A stretch of 64,000 nucleotides of DNA from Aerococcus tenax (GTDB lineage Bacteria > Bacillota > Bacilli > Lactobacillales > Aerococcaceae): positions 186,001 through 250,000 of the forward strand of contig NZ_CP127382.2 in the NCBI RefSeq assembly GCF_003286645.3. The letters are read 5' to 3'. The notes below the pieces were generated by a model, which saw only the letters and a list, made by a program, of their open reading frames with translations, was not told where the DNA came from and ran no database searches. Position 1 is the stretch's first letter. Each line of letters opens with the position of its first letter. Position numbers and translations under genes: made by a program. Shown here piece by piece: positions 53,565-62,005 of this stretch.

Positions 53565-55052
53565 ATGTATCAATGCAAGAAAATGTTTAGTGCGCTGTGT
53601 TTGTTTGCTTTGACTCTTTTAATCTTACTTAGTCCAAGCAGTGTTTACGCAGAGGAAAACGAGGGCAAGCAAGTTGCCCAAGACGATCAACTACTTCAGG
53701 AAATTAAGGACCGCGGCGTACTTCGCTTTGGTACAGCGAGTGGCTATGCTCCCTTTGAGTTTACCGTCTTAGAAAATGGCCAAAACCGCCTAGTAGGGAC
53801 GGATGTTTTCCTCGCCCAACAAATTGCTGACGATCTTGGAGTGAAATTAGAAATTGTCGATATGGAATTTGGTTCTCTGATTCCAGCCATGGAGACCGGG
53901 TCTGTTGATATGATTATTTCCGGGATGTCCTATACCGAAGAGCGGGATAAAAAAGTGGATTTCTCTGATGTCTACCAGTCCGACCAGCAATATTTTGTGA
54001 TTAGAAAAGAAGACCAAGATAAAATTAAAGATGTTTCTTACTTTGACCAAGGTGGCAAGATTGGGGTTTCCGATAACACCCTCCAAGATACCTTGGTGAC
54101 CGAACGGGTTACCAGTGCTGAAAAAGTAGCCATGCGGAAGTCGGCTGATGCTGTCGCTGCCCTAATGGCTAACCAGGTGGATGCCGTGCTCCTCGATGAA
54201 TCGGTAGCCAAGGCCTTTGCTGCTGAACATGGGGAACTTTTAACTATTCCTTCTGGTTTAGATGTAAGCTCTGATGGTAAGTCGGTGGCTATCCCTAATA
54301 ACCAACCCACCTTCTTAGCAGAAATTAATAAAACGGTGAATGCCTGTGTAGAATCGGGACAAATGGATCAATGGATGGAAGAATCCTATGACTTGATCCG
54401 GCAAAGTCAAAAGTCGAACTGGTTGAGCTACTGGCCTTACTTCTATGATGGGATAAAAGTCACCCTGTTGATTTCAGTAGTGGCCATTTTAGCTGGGATT
54501 GTTTTGGGCTTGATCATCGTCTTGATGAGAATTTCAAACTTACCTGTCCTGCCTCAGCTGGCTAGTGCCTATGTTGAGTTTATTCGGGGAACCCCTTTAA
54601 TGGTTCAAGTTCTCTTCGTTTTCTTGAGTGTCGGAGCTTTGTTCTCCTTATCTTCCCTGCTATCAGGGATTATCGCAGTTTCCCTAAACGCTGCGGCCTA
54701 TATTTCAGAAATATTTAGGGGCGGGATTCTTTCCGTTGACCGGGGGCAAGTAGAAGCTGCCCGTTCCTTGGGACTCAATTACTGGACCACCATGAAGAAG
54801 GTCGTCTTCCCACAATCCTTACGTCCAGTCTGGCCGTCTTTAGTGAATGAAGCGGCGACCTTAATTAAGGATTCTTCCATTGTTTCTACGATTGGGGTAG
54901 CGGAATTAACCTTCCAAACCCGGGCGGTGACCAGCTTAACCTATCAGGGGACGATTCCTCTATTTATTTCGATGTGTTGTTACTTTGTCCTTACTTTTGT
55001 GACTTCGATGGCTTTACGTTTATATGAGAATAAGATGCAAGCGAAAGTATAA
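53565..55052 (+). CDS. Amino-acid ABC transporter, substrate-binding/permease fusion (first)
   Basis: A 495-residue fusion of an exported solute-binding domain and a membrane permease. Signal segment about 1-28 (LCLFALTLLILLSPSSVYAE); SBP_bac_3 domain about 45-280 (GVLRFGTASGYAPFEFTV, GTDVFLAQQIADDLGV, MIISGMSYTEERDKKVDFSD); permease about 290-490 with the EAA-type loop EAARSLGLNYWTTMKKVVFP and EFIRGTPLMVQVLFVF. Polar amino acid type; the arginine T-box points to arginine or a related cation such as ornithine or citrulline. The ATPase partner is not in the operon. GGGAGG precedes the ATG. Confidence 0.9.
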   Translation: MYQCKKMFSALCLFALTLLILLSPSSVYAEENEGKQVAQDDQLLQEIKDRGVLRFGTASGYAPFEFTVLENGQNRLVGTDVFLAQQIADDLGVKLEIVDMEFGSLIPAMETGSVDMIISGMSYTEERDKKVDFSDVYQSDQQYFVIRKEDQDKIKDVSYFDQGGKIGVSDNTLQDTLVTERVTSAEKVAMRKSADAVAALMANQVDAVLLDESVAKAFAAEHGELLTIPSGLDVSSDGKSVAIPNNQPTFLAEINKTVNACVESGQMDQWMEESYDLIRQSQKSNWLSYWPYFYDGIKVTLLISVVAILAGIVLGLIIVLMRISNLPVLPQLASAYVEFIRGTPLMVQVLFVFLSVGALFSLSSLLSGIIAVSLNAAAYISEIFRGGILSVDRGQVEAARSLGLNYWTTMKKVVFPQSLRPVWPSLVNEAATLIKDSSIVSTIGVAELTFQTRAVTSLTYQGTIPLFISMCCYFVLTFVTSMALRLYENKMQAKV

Positions 55053-55103
55053 AGTCGATGAGGAACGCTTGAATACAAAAAATATAGAAAAGGTTGTGTT
55101 AAA

Positions 55104-56522
55104 ATGGCACTTTGGTCCAATACTTATCATCAAGCCATGGCTGAGTCAGCCTACCAGTTAAATCAATCCTTGGCTATTGACTTGCGGTTACTTCCTGCAG
55201 ATCTTGAGGCTAGCCAAGCCCATGCCAAAATGTTAGGTCAACAAGGGATTATTGCTAAAGAAGAAGCGGAAGCTTTAGTAGCAAGTCTAGGGGATATGCA
55301 AAAAGAATATGCCCAAGGAGAACTCACTATTGATCCTAATTCAGAAGATATTCATAGTTTTATTGAAAGTGAACTCACCAAACGCTTAGGTGATATCGGT
55401 AAGAAAGTCCATACTGGACGGAGCCGTAATGACCAAGTCGCCACAGCCATGAAAATTTATGCGCGCACAGCGGTTGATGAATTATTAGATCAATTGGACC
55501 AAGTGGTAGAGGCCTTTTGTCAGGAAGCAGGACAACACCTAGAAACCATCATGCCTGGCTACACCCACTTGCAAAGAGCCCAAGCGGTTACTTATGGTCA
55601 TTACTTGATGGCCTATGTGGAGATGTTTATGCGCGACTATGAGCGTTTAATGGATGCCCAAAAGCGGATCAACCATTCCATGCCTTTAGGGGCAGGCGCC
55701 TTAGCGACAACCACTTTTCCCTTGGACCGGCAATTAACTACTGAGTTATTAGCTTTTGATGCTTATGCCGGTAATAGTATCGATGCGGTTTCCGACCGGG
55801 ACTATAGTATTGAATTACTGAGTGCCTTGGCCTTGATTAGTATGCACCTGAGCCGGTATAGTGAAGAAATGATCTTATGGGCCAGCCAAGAGTTCCAATT
55901 GATTGTAGTGGATGACCGCTTTTCTACGGGGTCATCGATTATGCCTCAGAAGAAGAACTTGGATATCCATGAATTAATGCGGGGCAAGGCTGGCCGGGTC
56001 TATGGCGACTTGATGGCGGTCTTAACCATCATGAAGGGCATCCCGCTCGCCTATGATAAGGATTTACAAGAAGAAAAGGAAAGGCTCTTCGATGCCATTG
56101 ATACAGTCCAAGCCTTACTTAACTTACTGCCAGCCATCTTGGATGCCACCCATCCTCAGGTGGAAAACATGTACCAAGCCGCGGGTAAGGGTTATTTAAA
56201 TGCCACTGACTGTGCCGACTACCTGAGCGCTAAGGGCTTACCCTTCCGTGATGCTTATCGCCAAGTTGGGGATATTTTAAAGTATTGTCATGAAACGGAT
56301 AAAACTTTAGAGGAACTCTCCTTAGAAGAGTACCAATCCTTTAATGATTTATTTGAAGCCGATATCTACCAAGCCATTGATTTGAAACATGGGGTTTATG
56401 CCCGTCAGGTGGCTGGTGGACCAGCTCCAGACCAGGTCAAAGAACATATTGCCCAAGTGAAAGAACGTCTGAAAAACTATCAAAATAAGAGAAAAGAAGG
56501 GAAGAATGAAAAATGTCATTGA
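55104..56522 (+). CDS. argH: Argininosuccinate lyase ArgH
   Basis: Splits argininosuccinate to arginine and fumarate. The 472-residue superfamily member carries SEDIHSFIESELTKRLGDIG then VHTGRSRNDQVATAMK near 105-120, PGYTHLQRAQ near 153 (catalytic His), SDRDYSIELLSALA, and the signature loop GSSIMPQKKNLDIHELMRGK near 275, where Leu replaces the nearly invariant Pro of MPQKKNPD. argG is not in the window. It sits between two paralogous transporter genes in one operon and overlaps the second by 10 bases. Expected role: last step of arginine synthesis, controlled by the T-box. Confidence 0.92.
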   Translation: MALWSNTYHQAMAESAYQLNQSLAIDLRLLPADLEASQAHAKMLGQQGIIAKEEAEALVASLGDMQKEYAQGELTIDPNSEDIHSFIESELTKRLGDIGKKVHTGRSRNDQVATAMKIYARTAVDELLDQLDQVVEAFCQEAGQHLETIMPGYTHLQRAQAVTYGHYLMAYVEMFMRDYERLMDAQKRINHSMPLGAGALATTTFPLDRQLTTELLAFDAYAGNSIDAVSDRDYSIELLSALALISMHLSRYSEEMILWASQEFQLIVVDDRFSTGSSIMPQKKNLDIHELMRGKAGRVYGDLMAVLTIMKGIPLAYDKDLQEEKERLFDAIDTVQALLNLLPAILDATHPQVENMYQAAGKGYLNATDCADYLSAKGLPFRDAYRQVGDILKYCHETDKTLEELSLEEYQSFNDLFEADIYQAIDLKHGVYARQVAGGPAPDQVKEHIAQVKERLKNYQNKRKEGKNEKCH

Positions 56523-58030
56523 TGAAGAAATTGAATCATTGCTTTTTAGCTGTTTTACTGATGCTAACGACCCTATCCGGTCTCTTAGCCCCACAAGTCT
56601 ATGGTGAGGAAGACCAAGGCCAGGCCCCTAGCGAGAATTCACTCCTCCAAAGCATAAAAGACCGTGGTGAACTTCGAATGGGGGTTAGTCCTGACTATCC
56701 ACCTTTTGAATTTATTACCATGAAAGACGGCCAACAAACCGTGGCCGGAGCGGATATTGAATTAGGACAAAAAATTGCCGATGACCTCGGGGTTAAATTA
56801 AATGTGGTGACTATGGAATTCTCTAGTCTCCTATCTTCCATGGAAGCGGGGAATATCGATATTATCATTTCTGGGATGGGGTATACTGAAGAAAGAGCTA
56901 AGTCGGTTGACTTCTCTGATGGTTACCAAAATGATGAACAAGCCATTATTATCCGTAAAGACGATGCCGAAAAGATCCATGATAAAGATTCCTTCACCCC
57001 CGATATGACGGTAGGTTACCAACAAGGATCGATTCAAGAAGGGCTAGCCAATGAACAAATGGCTCATGTGGGTAAGCACGCTATGCAACAACTCCCTGAT
57101 TTAATTTCTGCCTTACTGACGGGGCAAATTGATGGGGTTATTATCGACTCTGGTGTGGGGGGTGCCCACGTTCGCGCCCATGAAGATGCTCTAGAGATGA
57201 TCAATGGTCACTTTAAATTAGAAGACGATAACTCTAAACGGGTAGTTATGCCCAAAAACCAACCTGATCTACAAGCCGCTATCAACCAAAGTGTCCAAGA
57301 AGTCAAAGACCAAGGGTTGATGGACCAATGGCTAGATGAATCTTATGATTTGATTATTAGTGAAGGTCAAGAACAAGCTGAACAAGGGGTTGACTGGTTA
57401 TCCTATTGGCCTTATTACTGGAACGGCATTAAAATGACCCTGCTGATTTCAGCGGTCAGTGTGGTCTTTGGCTTAACCCTAGGGGCTATCTTAGCTGTTA
57501 TGCGCCTGACTGAGAACAAAATTTTATCCGGTATTGCTATGGCCTATGTTGAATTCATTCGGGGGACGCCTTTAATGATCCAAGTCCTCTTCATGTTCTT
57601 AGGAATCGGTGGATTATTTAACGTACCTGCCTTGCTTTCAGCCTTGATTGCGGTGTCCTTAAACTCGGGGGCTTATATTAGTGAGATTATCCGTGGGGGG
57701 ATCCAAGCGGTTGATAAGGGGCAAACTGAAGCCGCACGTTCCCTTGGCTTAGACCGTTTGACCACCCTGAAGAAGGTTATCTTCCCACAATCTTTACGGT
57801 CAATTTGGCCAGCCTTGGGGAATGAATTTGTGACCTTGATTAAGGAGTCATCCATTGTATCGACTATCGGTATTGCTGAATTAACCTTCCAAACCCGGGC
57901 GGTTACCAGCATTACCTATCAAGGGATTATTCCATTGTTGATTTCTATGGTAATTTACTTTATCTTGACCTTTACCTTAACCAAGTTCTTGAACCGTTGG
58001 GAAAAACAAATGAATGCCAAATATGCTTAG
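56513..58030 (+). CDS. Amino-acid ABC transporter, substrate-binding/permease fusion (second)
   Basis: A 505-residue paralogue of the first transporter gene, same order: signal segment about 1-32 (LNHCFLAVLLMLTTLSGLLA), binding domain about 50-285 (RGELRMGVSPDYPPFEFITM, ADIELGQKIADDLGVKLNVV, IIISGMGYTEERAKSVDFSD), permease about 300-500 (EFIRGTPLMIQVLFMFLGIG, EAARSLGLDRLTTLKKVIFP). The binding domains differ enough to suggest distinct ligands. Translation is probably coupled to argH. No ATPase gene follows. Confidence 0.9.
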   Translation: MSLMKKLNHCFLAVLLMLTTLSGLLAPQVYGEEDQGQAPSENSLLQSIKDRGELRMGVSPDYPPFEFITMKDGQQTVAGADIELGQKIADDLGVKLNVVTMEFSSLLSSMEAGNIDIIISGMGYTEERAKSVDFSDGYQNDEQAIIIRKDDAEKIHDKDSFTPDMTVGYQQGSIQEGLANEQMAHVGKHAMQQLPDLISALLTGQIDGVIIDSGVGGAHVRAHEDALEMINGHFKLEDDNSKRVVMPKNQPDLQAAINQSVQEVKDQGLMDQWLDESYDLIISEGQEQAEQGVDWLSYWPYYWNGIKMTLLISAVSVVFGLTLGAILAVMRLTENKILSGIAMAYVEFIRGTPLMIQVLFMFLGIGGLFNVPALLSALIAVSLNSGAYISEIIRGGIQAVDKGQTEAARSLGLDRLTTLKKVIFPQSLRSIWPALGNEFVTLIKESSIVSTIGIAELTFQTRAVTSITYQGIIPLLISMVIYFILTFTLTKFLNRWEKQMNAKYA

Positions 58031-58052
58031 ATTGGCTGAATAATAGCTATGT

Positions 58053-58103
58053 AAAAAAGCCACTTACTGCTTCCTTGAAGGGAAGGGGGTAAGTGGCTTT
58101 TTA
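58053..58103. terminator. Terminator of arginine operon
   Basis: AAAAAGCCACTTAC / GTAAGTGGCTTTTT with a long loop, between convergent genes. Confidence 0.88.
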
Positions 58104-58116
58104 TGAGGCGAATGTT

Positions 58117-59073
58117 TTAGTAGCCTTTCTTTTTATCTAGGCGGTTGATACTTGGATAGTTACCGCTTAGGTAAGCTTGGTAGTTTTGATAGAAAATCTT
58201 AAAAATAGCATCACGGAAGTGCTCTACCCGACCAGAGGCATGGGGTGTGATTAAGAGGTTTTTAGTTCGCCATAGGGGACTGTCTTCCCTTAAGGGTTCC
58301 TCTTGAAAGACATCCAGATAGGCTCCGGCGATCTTTTCTTCTTCCAGGGCGGCTTGGAGGTCAGCCTCTACGACAGCATTGCCGCGGCCCACATTGATGA
58401 AATAGCTATTGGTTTTCATCTGCTTAAAGAAGTTCTGGTTAAAGATATTTTCAGTCTCTGCTGTTGCCGGAAGGGTATTAATAATGATATCCATTTGGCC
58501 AAGCTGTTCGGTCACACTCGTTTGGGTGTAGGTATTTTGGAAATGTTCTACCGGTCTCCCTGAGGTATTAACTCCGTAGCAGCTTAAACCAAAAGCTTGG
58601 CCAATCCGGGCAATTTCACTGGCTAAATGGCCAGTTCCGTAAAGGAGTGCCTTTTTACCTGCCAGATTTTTCACATGCTCATAACGGTGCCAGTTATTTT
58701 CTTCTTGTTGGCCATGGTAGATAAAGAGTTGGTGGAAAACCCCTAAGAGATAACCGTAAATACTCTCAGCAATGGAAGGGGCATGGATTCCTGAAACGGT
58801 CGTCACCGTTACTTTGGGATCGGCCATAACTTCTTGGGGCAAGTAGTCAGCTCCAGCGGTATCTAATTGAAGCCAGGCTAAATGGCGGTCTTCTCCTTGG
58901 TAGATGGCCCTTAGGGTATCTAAGTCGCTACCGAAAAAGATTTCGATTTGGGCGTAGTCACTCGCTTCAAGTTGGTTTTTGTCTTTAATTTGATAGCGGT
59001 CACTCAGCTCTGCTAGTTGCCCACGGGCTTGGCCCTTATATTGGGTACCTAGGTAGAGGATGGGTTTAGGCAT
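58117..59073 (-). CDS. D-isomer-specific 2-hydroxyacid dehydrogenase
   Basis: A 318-residue NAD(P)-dependent enzyme of the hydroxyacid dehydrogenase superfamily. The dinucleotide motif is LLYGTGHLASEIARIGQAFG near 140, and the catalytic residues are Arg in INVGRGNAVVEADL, Glu in VFQEEPLREDSPLW and His in ITPHASGRVEH. Closest in feel to glyoxylate/hydroxypyruvate or phosphoglycerate dehydrogenase-like members. ATG 59073 overlaps the end of nagB by 8 bases and has GTGAGG before it, so the two are co-translated; a link to amino-sugar breakdown is not obvious. Confidence 0.85.
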   Translation of the reverse strand: MPKPILYLGTQYKGQARGQLAELSDRYQIKDKNQLEASDYAQIEIFFGSDLDTLRAIYQGEDRHLAWLQLDTAGADYLPQEVMADPKVTVTTVSGIHAPSIAESIYGYLLGVFHQLFIYHGQQEENNWHRYEHVKNLAGKKALLYGTGHLASEIARIGQAFGLSCYGVNTSGRPVEHFQNTYTQTSVTEQLGQMDIIINTLPATAETENIFNQNFFKQMKTNSYFINVGRGNAVVEADLQAALEEEKIAGAYLDVFQEEPLREDSPLWRTKNLLITPHASGRVEHFRDAIFKIFYQNYQAYLSGNYPSINRLDKKKGY

Positions 59074-59785
59074 CTGCCTCACCGCTTAGTTGGCTAGCGG
59101 CTGCTTGGTCCAGAATGACAACAACATTAGGGTGTTTTTGGAGGGCACTAGCTGGGACTTCTTCAGTCACTGGACCTTCCACCATGGCTTTCACAGCGGC
59201 TGCCTTTTCTTCACCAAAGGCTAAGAGCAAGATGTTCTTGCTGTTTAAAATGGAACCGATCCCCATACTATAAGCCGCGGTTGGGACATCGCTAGGAGAG
59301 TCAAAGAGACGGCTGTTAGCCTCGATGGTTGATTCCGTTAGTTCAATTTTACGGGTTTTACTGGTGAAGGAAGAGCCAGGTTCGTTAAAGCCAATATGAC
59401 CGTTGCGGCCAATACCGAGTAATTGTAGGTCAATCGGATGTTCTTGGAGCAAGTTTTCAAATTGTGAACATTCTTCTTCTTCGTTAGGGTTGGCCCCATT
59501 TAAGAGATAGTTATGTTTGAAGGGTTTTTCGTTGAAGAGGTGTTTGTGCATAAAGTAATTATAGCTTTGTGGGTGGCTGGCTTCTAAGCCAACGTATTCA
59601 TCCAAGTTAAAGGAAAGACTGTCGGAAAAGTCTAAGTCAGAAGCAACGATTTCTTGGTAGAGTTTTTCTGGTGTCGAACCGGTAGCTAAGCCAAAGACTT
59701 TAGGCCCATCAGCTAAGGCTTCTTGGTAGTAATTTAAAGCGGCTTGGCTGGCTGTTTCGATGTCATCATAGATATAAACTTTCAT
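59066..59785 (-). CDS. nagB: Glucosamine-6-phosphate deaminase NagB
   Basis: Converts glucosamine 6-phosphate to fructose 6-phosphate and ammonia, feeding amino sugars to glycolysis. The 239-residue protein is the short Gram-positive form: FGLATGSTPEKLYQ near 31 (phosphate site), SFNLDEYVGL near 60 (catalytic Asp), LLGIGRNGHIGFNEPGS near 125 (His), and MGIGSILNSKNILLLAFGE. GGAGGT lies before the ATG at 59785; the open frame extends 42 codons upstream through the promoter region. Confidence 0.95.
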   Translation of the reverse strand: MKVYIYDDIETASQAALNYYQEALADGPKVFGLATGSTPEKLYQEIVASDLDFSDSLSFNLDEYVGLEASHPQSYNYFMHKHLFNEKPFKHNYLLNGANPNEEEECSQFENLLQEHPIDLQLLGIGRNGHIGFNEPGSSFTSKTRKIELTESTIEANSRLFDSPSDVPTAAYSMGIGSILNSKNILLLAFGEEKAAAVKAMVEGPVTEEVPASALQKHPNVVVILDQAAASQLSGEADA

Positions 59786-60083
59786 TTTTGTACCTCCATA
59801 AAAGATATAAGTTGATAAAAATCTTATCCCTAGTTTAACACGGATAGGAAAATAAATCTGTGGCAAAAGTAGATTTTGAAAGTAAAACCGGCACTTTAAC
59901 AAAAAAATCACAAAGTTGAATAGGTGAAAAGGGGGGAGAAATGATTAAAGCATCTTGGCATAAATTTTGGCAGCGGGCACTTTGCCAAAACTAGCCGGCA
60001 AATCCATTGAAAGCGTATACAGATATTCTGTACAATAATGGTGTAAATACTTATTACAATGATTCGATGAAGGAGGAAATATT
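59786..60083. other. Divergent intergenic region nagB / mtlA
   Basis: About 298 bases holding the mtlA promoter with overlapping cre (60007-60036). The leftward nagB promoter is not clear. No small gene seen. Confidence 0.45.
60007..60036 (+). promoter_or_regulatory. Promoter of mtlA with overlapping cre
   Basis: TTGAAA (60007-60012), 18-base spacer, TACAAT (60031-60036). The cre TGAAAGCGTATACA (60008-60021) matches consensus at 13 of 14 positions and covers the -35, so CcpA would repress. Confidence 0.75.
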
Positions 60084-61892
60084 ATGGAACAGTCACAAGC
60101 CAAGTCTTCCGGCTTGAAGGCAGGTATCCAAAAATTGGGACGCCATCTCTCTAGCATGGTCATGCCTAATATCGGTGCCTTTATAGCCTGGGGGATTTTT
60201 GCTGCGCTCTTCATTCCAACGGGTTACCTACCTAATGAAAGCTTAAATGCTGTTGGTGGAGCCATGCAACGTTATCTCTTGCCATTATTAATTGCTTATT
60301 CTGGTGGTGCCCTGGTCTACCAACAACGGGGTGCTGTTGTTGCGACCATTGCTACGATGGGAGTTATCGGTGGTGCGCCACCCGAAACGCCAATGTTTAT
60401 TGGTGCTATGGCCATGGGTCCCTTTGCCGGTTGGGTCATTAAGAAATTTGACCAAGCCTTCCAAGAAAAAATCCCTTCTGGTTTTGAAATGTTAGTCAAT
60501 AACTTTTCCAGCGGGATTCTAGGCTTCTTCTTAGCCTTACTTGGTTTCTTTGCAGTTGGACCACTGGTGAGTTGGGGAACTGAATGGATGGGAATTGGCG
60601 TAAATAAGATCATGGAACTGGGTTTCTTACCTTTGGCCAATGTCTTGATTGAGCCCGCTAAGATCCTTTTCCTAAACAATGCTATCAACCATGGGATCTT
60701 AACACCACTAGGTTCAGCCCAAGTTGCTGAAGTGGGCAAATCGGTACTCTATCTCTTAGAAGCCAACCCTGGTCCTGGTCTGGGTGTTTTACTAGCCTTT
60801 GCTCTTTTTGGTAAGGGTAGCGCCAAATCTTCCAGTTGGGGAGCTATGATCATCCACTTCCTTGGTGGGATTCATGAGATTTACTTCCCTTATGTGATGA
60901 CCAAGCCTCTCTTAATCTTAGCGGTTATCGCTGGTGGGGTAACGGGGACCTTTGTTAACGTCCTCCTCAATGTTGGTTTAACTGGACCTGCTTCTCCAGG
61001 CTCCATTTTTGCTATTTTTGGGGTAACTGCTCGTGGCGACCATCTACCTATGCTCCTAGCTGTTGCTGCCGCTGCTGCGGTATCCTTTGCGGTTGCTGCT
61101 TTAATCCTAAAAACCGACCGTTCCCAAGAAGACAACTTTGCTAAGCAACAAGCAGCTGTTTCTCAAGCCAAGGCTGAATCGAAAGGGCAAAGTGCTGATG
61201 TTGAAGCGGCTTCAGATGAAGTTCCAGACGTCAACCAAATCGACCGGATTATCTTTGCCTGTGATGCTGGGATGGGGTCAAGTGCCATGGGGGCTTCCTT
61301 ATTAAGAAAGAAAGCCAAACAATTAGGTTTGACGCAACCCGTGACCAACTCAGCCATTAATAACTTGAGTGACGATGCGAAGACCTTAGTTATCACCCAA
61401 CAAGAATTAACCCCTCAAGCTCGTAAGAAAGCGCCATCTTCCACCCATATTTCGGTGAATAACTTTATGGATTCTGACCGCTATGATGAAATTTTAGCGG
61501 ATATGTTAGATGAAGATGTAGAAACGGTTGAAGCTGAAGTATCTGATGGCTCTAGTGAGTCCGCTGATAAAGACGCTAGTCAAGCGCAAGCATCTGATTA
61601 TGCTGGTATTAACAAGGTCGTCTTTGCCTTTAAAGGACCTGGTGTTGGTGGCACGACGATTGCCGCTTCCATCTTTAGAAATTTACTTGTCAAAAAAGCC
61701 CCTGATAAAAATATCCATGCTTCTGCTCAAGCACTGGAAGAGATTAATGACCAAGACAATATCTTGGTGATCGTACAGAGTGATGACTATCAAACAGCCA
61801 AGGAACATTTCCAAAAGGCTAGAGTCATTCATTTTGACCGTTTGATTGATGAAGGGAATTACTATTCATTGATTCAATCCTTAGGGGAATAA
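60084..61892 (+). CDS. mtlA: Mannitol PTS transporter EIICB with extra EIIB-like domain
   Basis: Imports and phosphorylates mannitol to mannitol 1-phosphate. Order in 602 residues: EIIC membrane domain (about 20-345; MVMPNIGAFIAWGIFAALFI, GGAPPETPMFIGAM, the GGIHEIYFPYVM substrate motif), an Ala/Ser/Glu linker, EIIB 1 (about 385-480) with phospho-Cys393 in IIFACDAGMGSSAMGASLLR, a second acidic linker, and EIIB-like 2 (about 508-602). In EIIB 2 the loop reads VVFAFKGPGVGGTTIAASIF, with Lys where the Cys should be, so it cannot be phosphorylated in the normal way. GGAGG precedes the ATG. EIIA must be encoded elsewhere, perhaps past the window end. Confidence 0.92.
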   Translation: MEQSQAKSSGLKAGIQKLGRHLSSMVMPNIGAFIAWGIFAALFIPTGYLPNESLNAVGGAMQRYLLPLLIAYSGGALVYQQRGAVVATIATMGVIGGAPPETPMFIGAMAMGPFAGWVIKKFDQAFQEKIPSGFEMLVNNFSSGILGFFLALLGFFAVGPLVSWGTEWMGIGVNKIMELGFLPLANVLIEPAKILFLNNAINHGILTPLGSAQVAEVGKSVLYLLEANPGPGLGVLLAFALFGKGSAKSSSWGAMIIHFLGGIHEIYFPYVMTKPLLILAVIAGGVTGTFVNVLLNVGLTGPASPGSIFAIFGVTARGDHLPMLLAVAAAAAVSFAVAALILKTDRSQEDNFAKQQAAVSQAKAESKGQSADVEAASDEVPDVNQIDRIIFACDAGMGSSAMGASLLRKKAKQLGLTQPVTNSAINNLSDDAKTLVITQQELTPQARKKAPSSTHISVNNFMDSDRYDEILADMLDEDVETVEAEVSDGSSESADKDASQAQASDYAGINKVVFAFKGPGVGGTTIAASIFRNLLVKKAPDKNIHASAQALEEINDQDNILVIVQSDDYQTAKEHFQKARVIHFDRLIDEGNYYSLIQSLGE

Positions 61893-62005
61893 GGCCTTTA
61901 GCCATCCTTTAATAAATAAGCGACTTCAGTCAGATAAAGTTTTCCATTAGCTCGTCTCATGGTGTACTATAAAGGCAAAGTAGCTTTTATAGAGAGGATT
62001 AGGCC

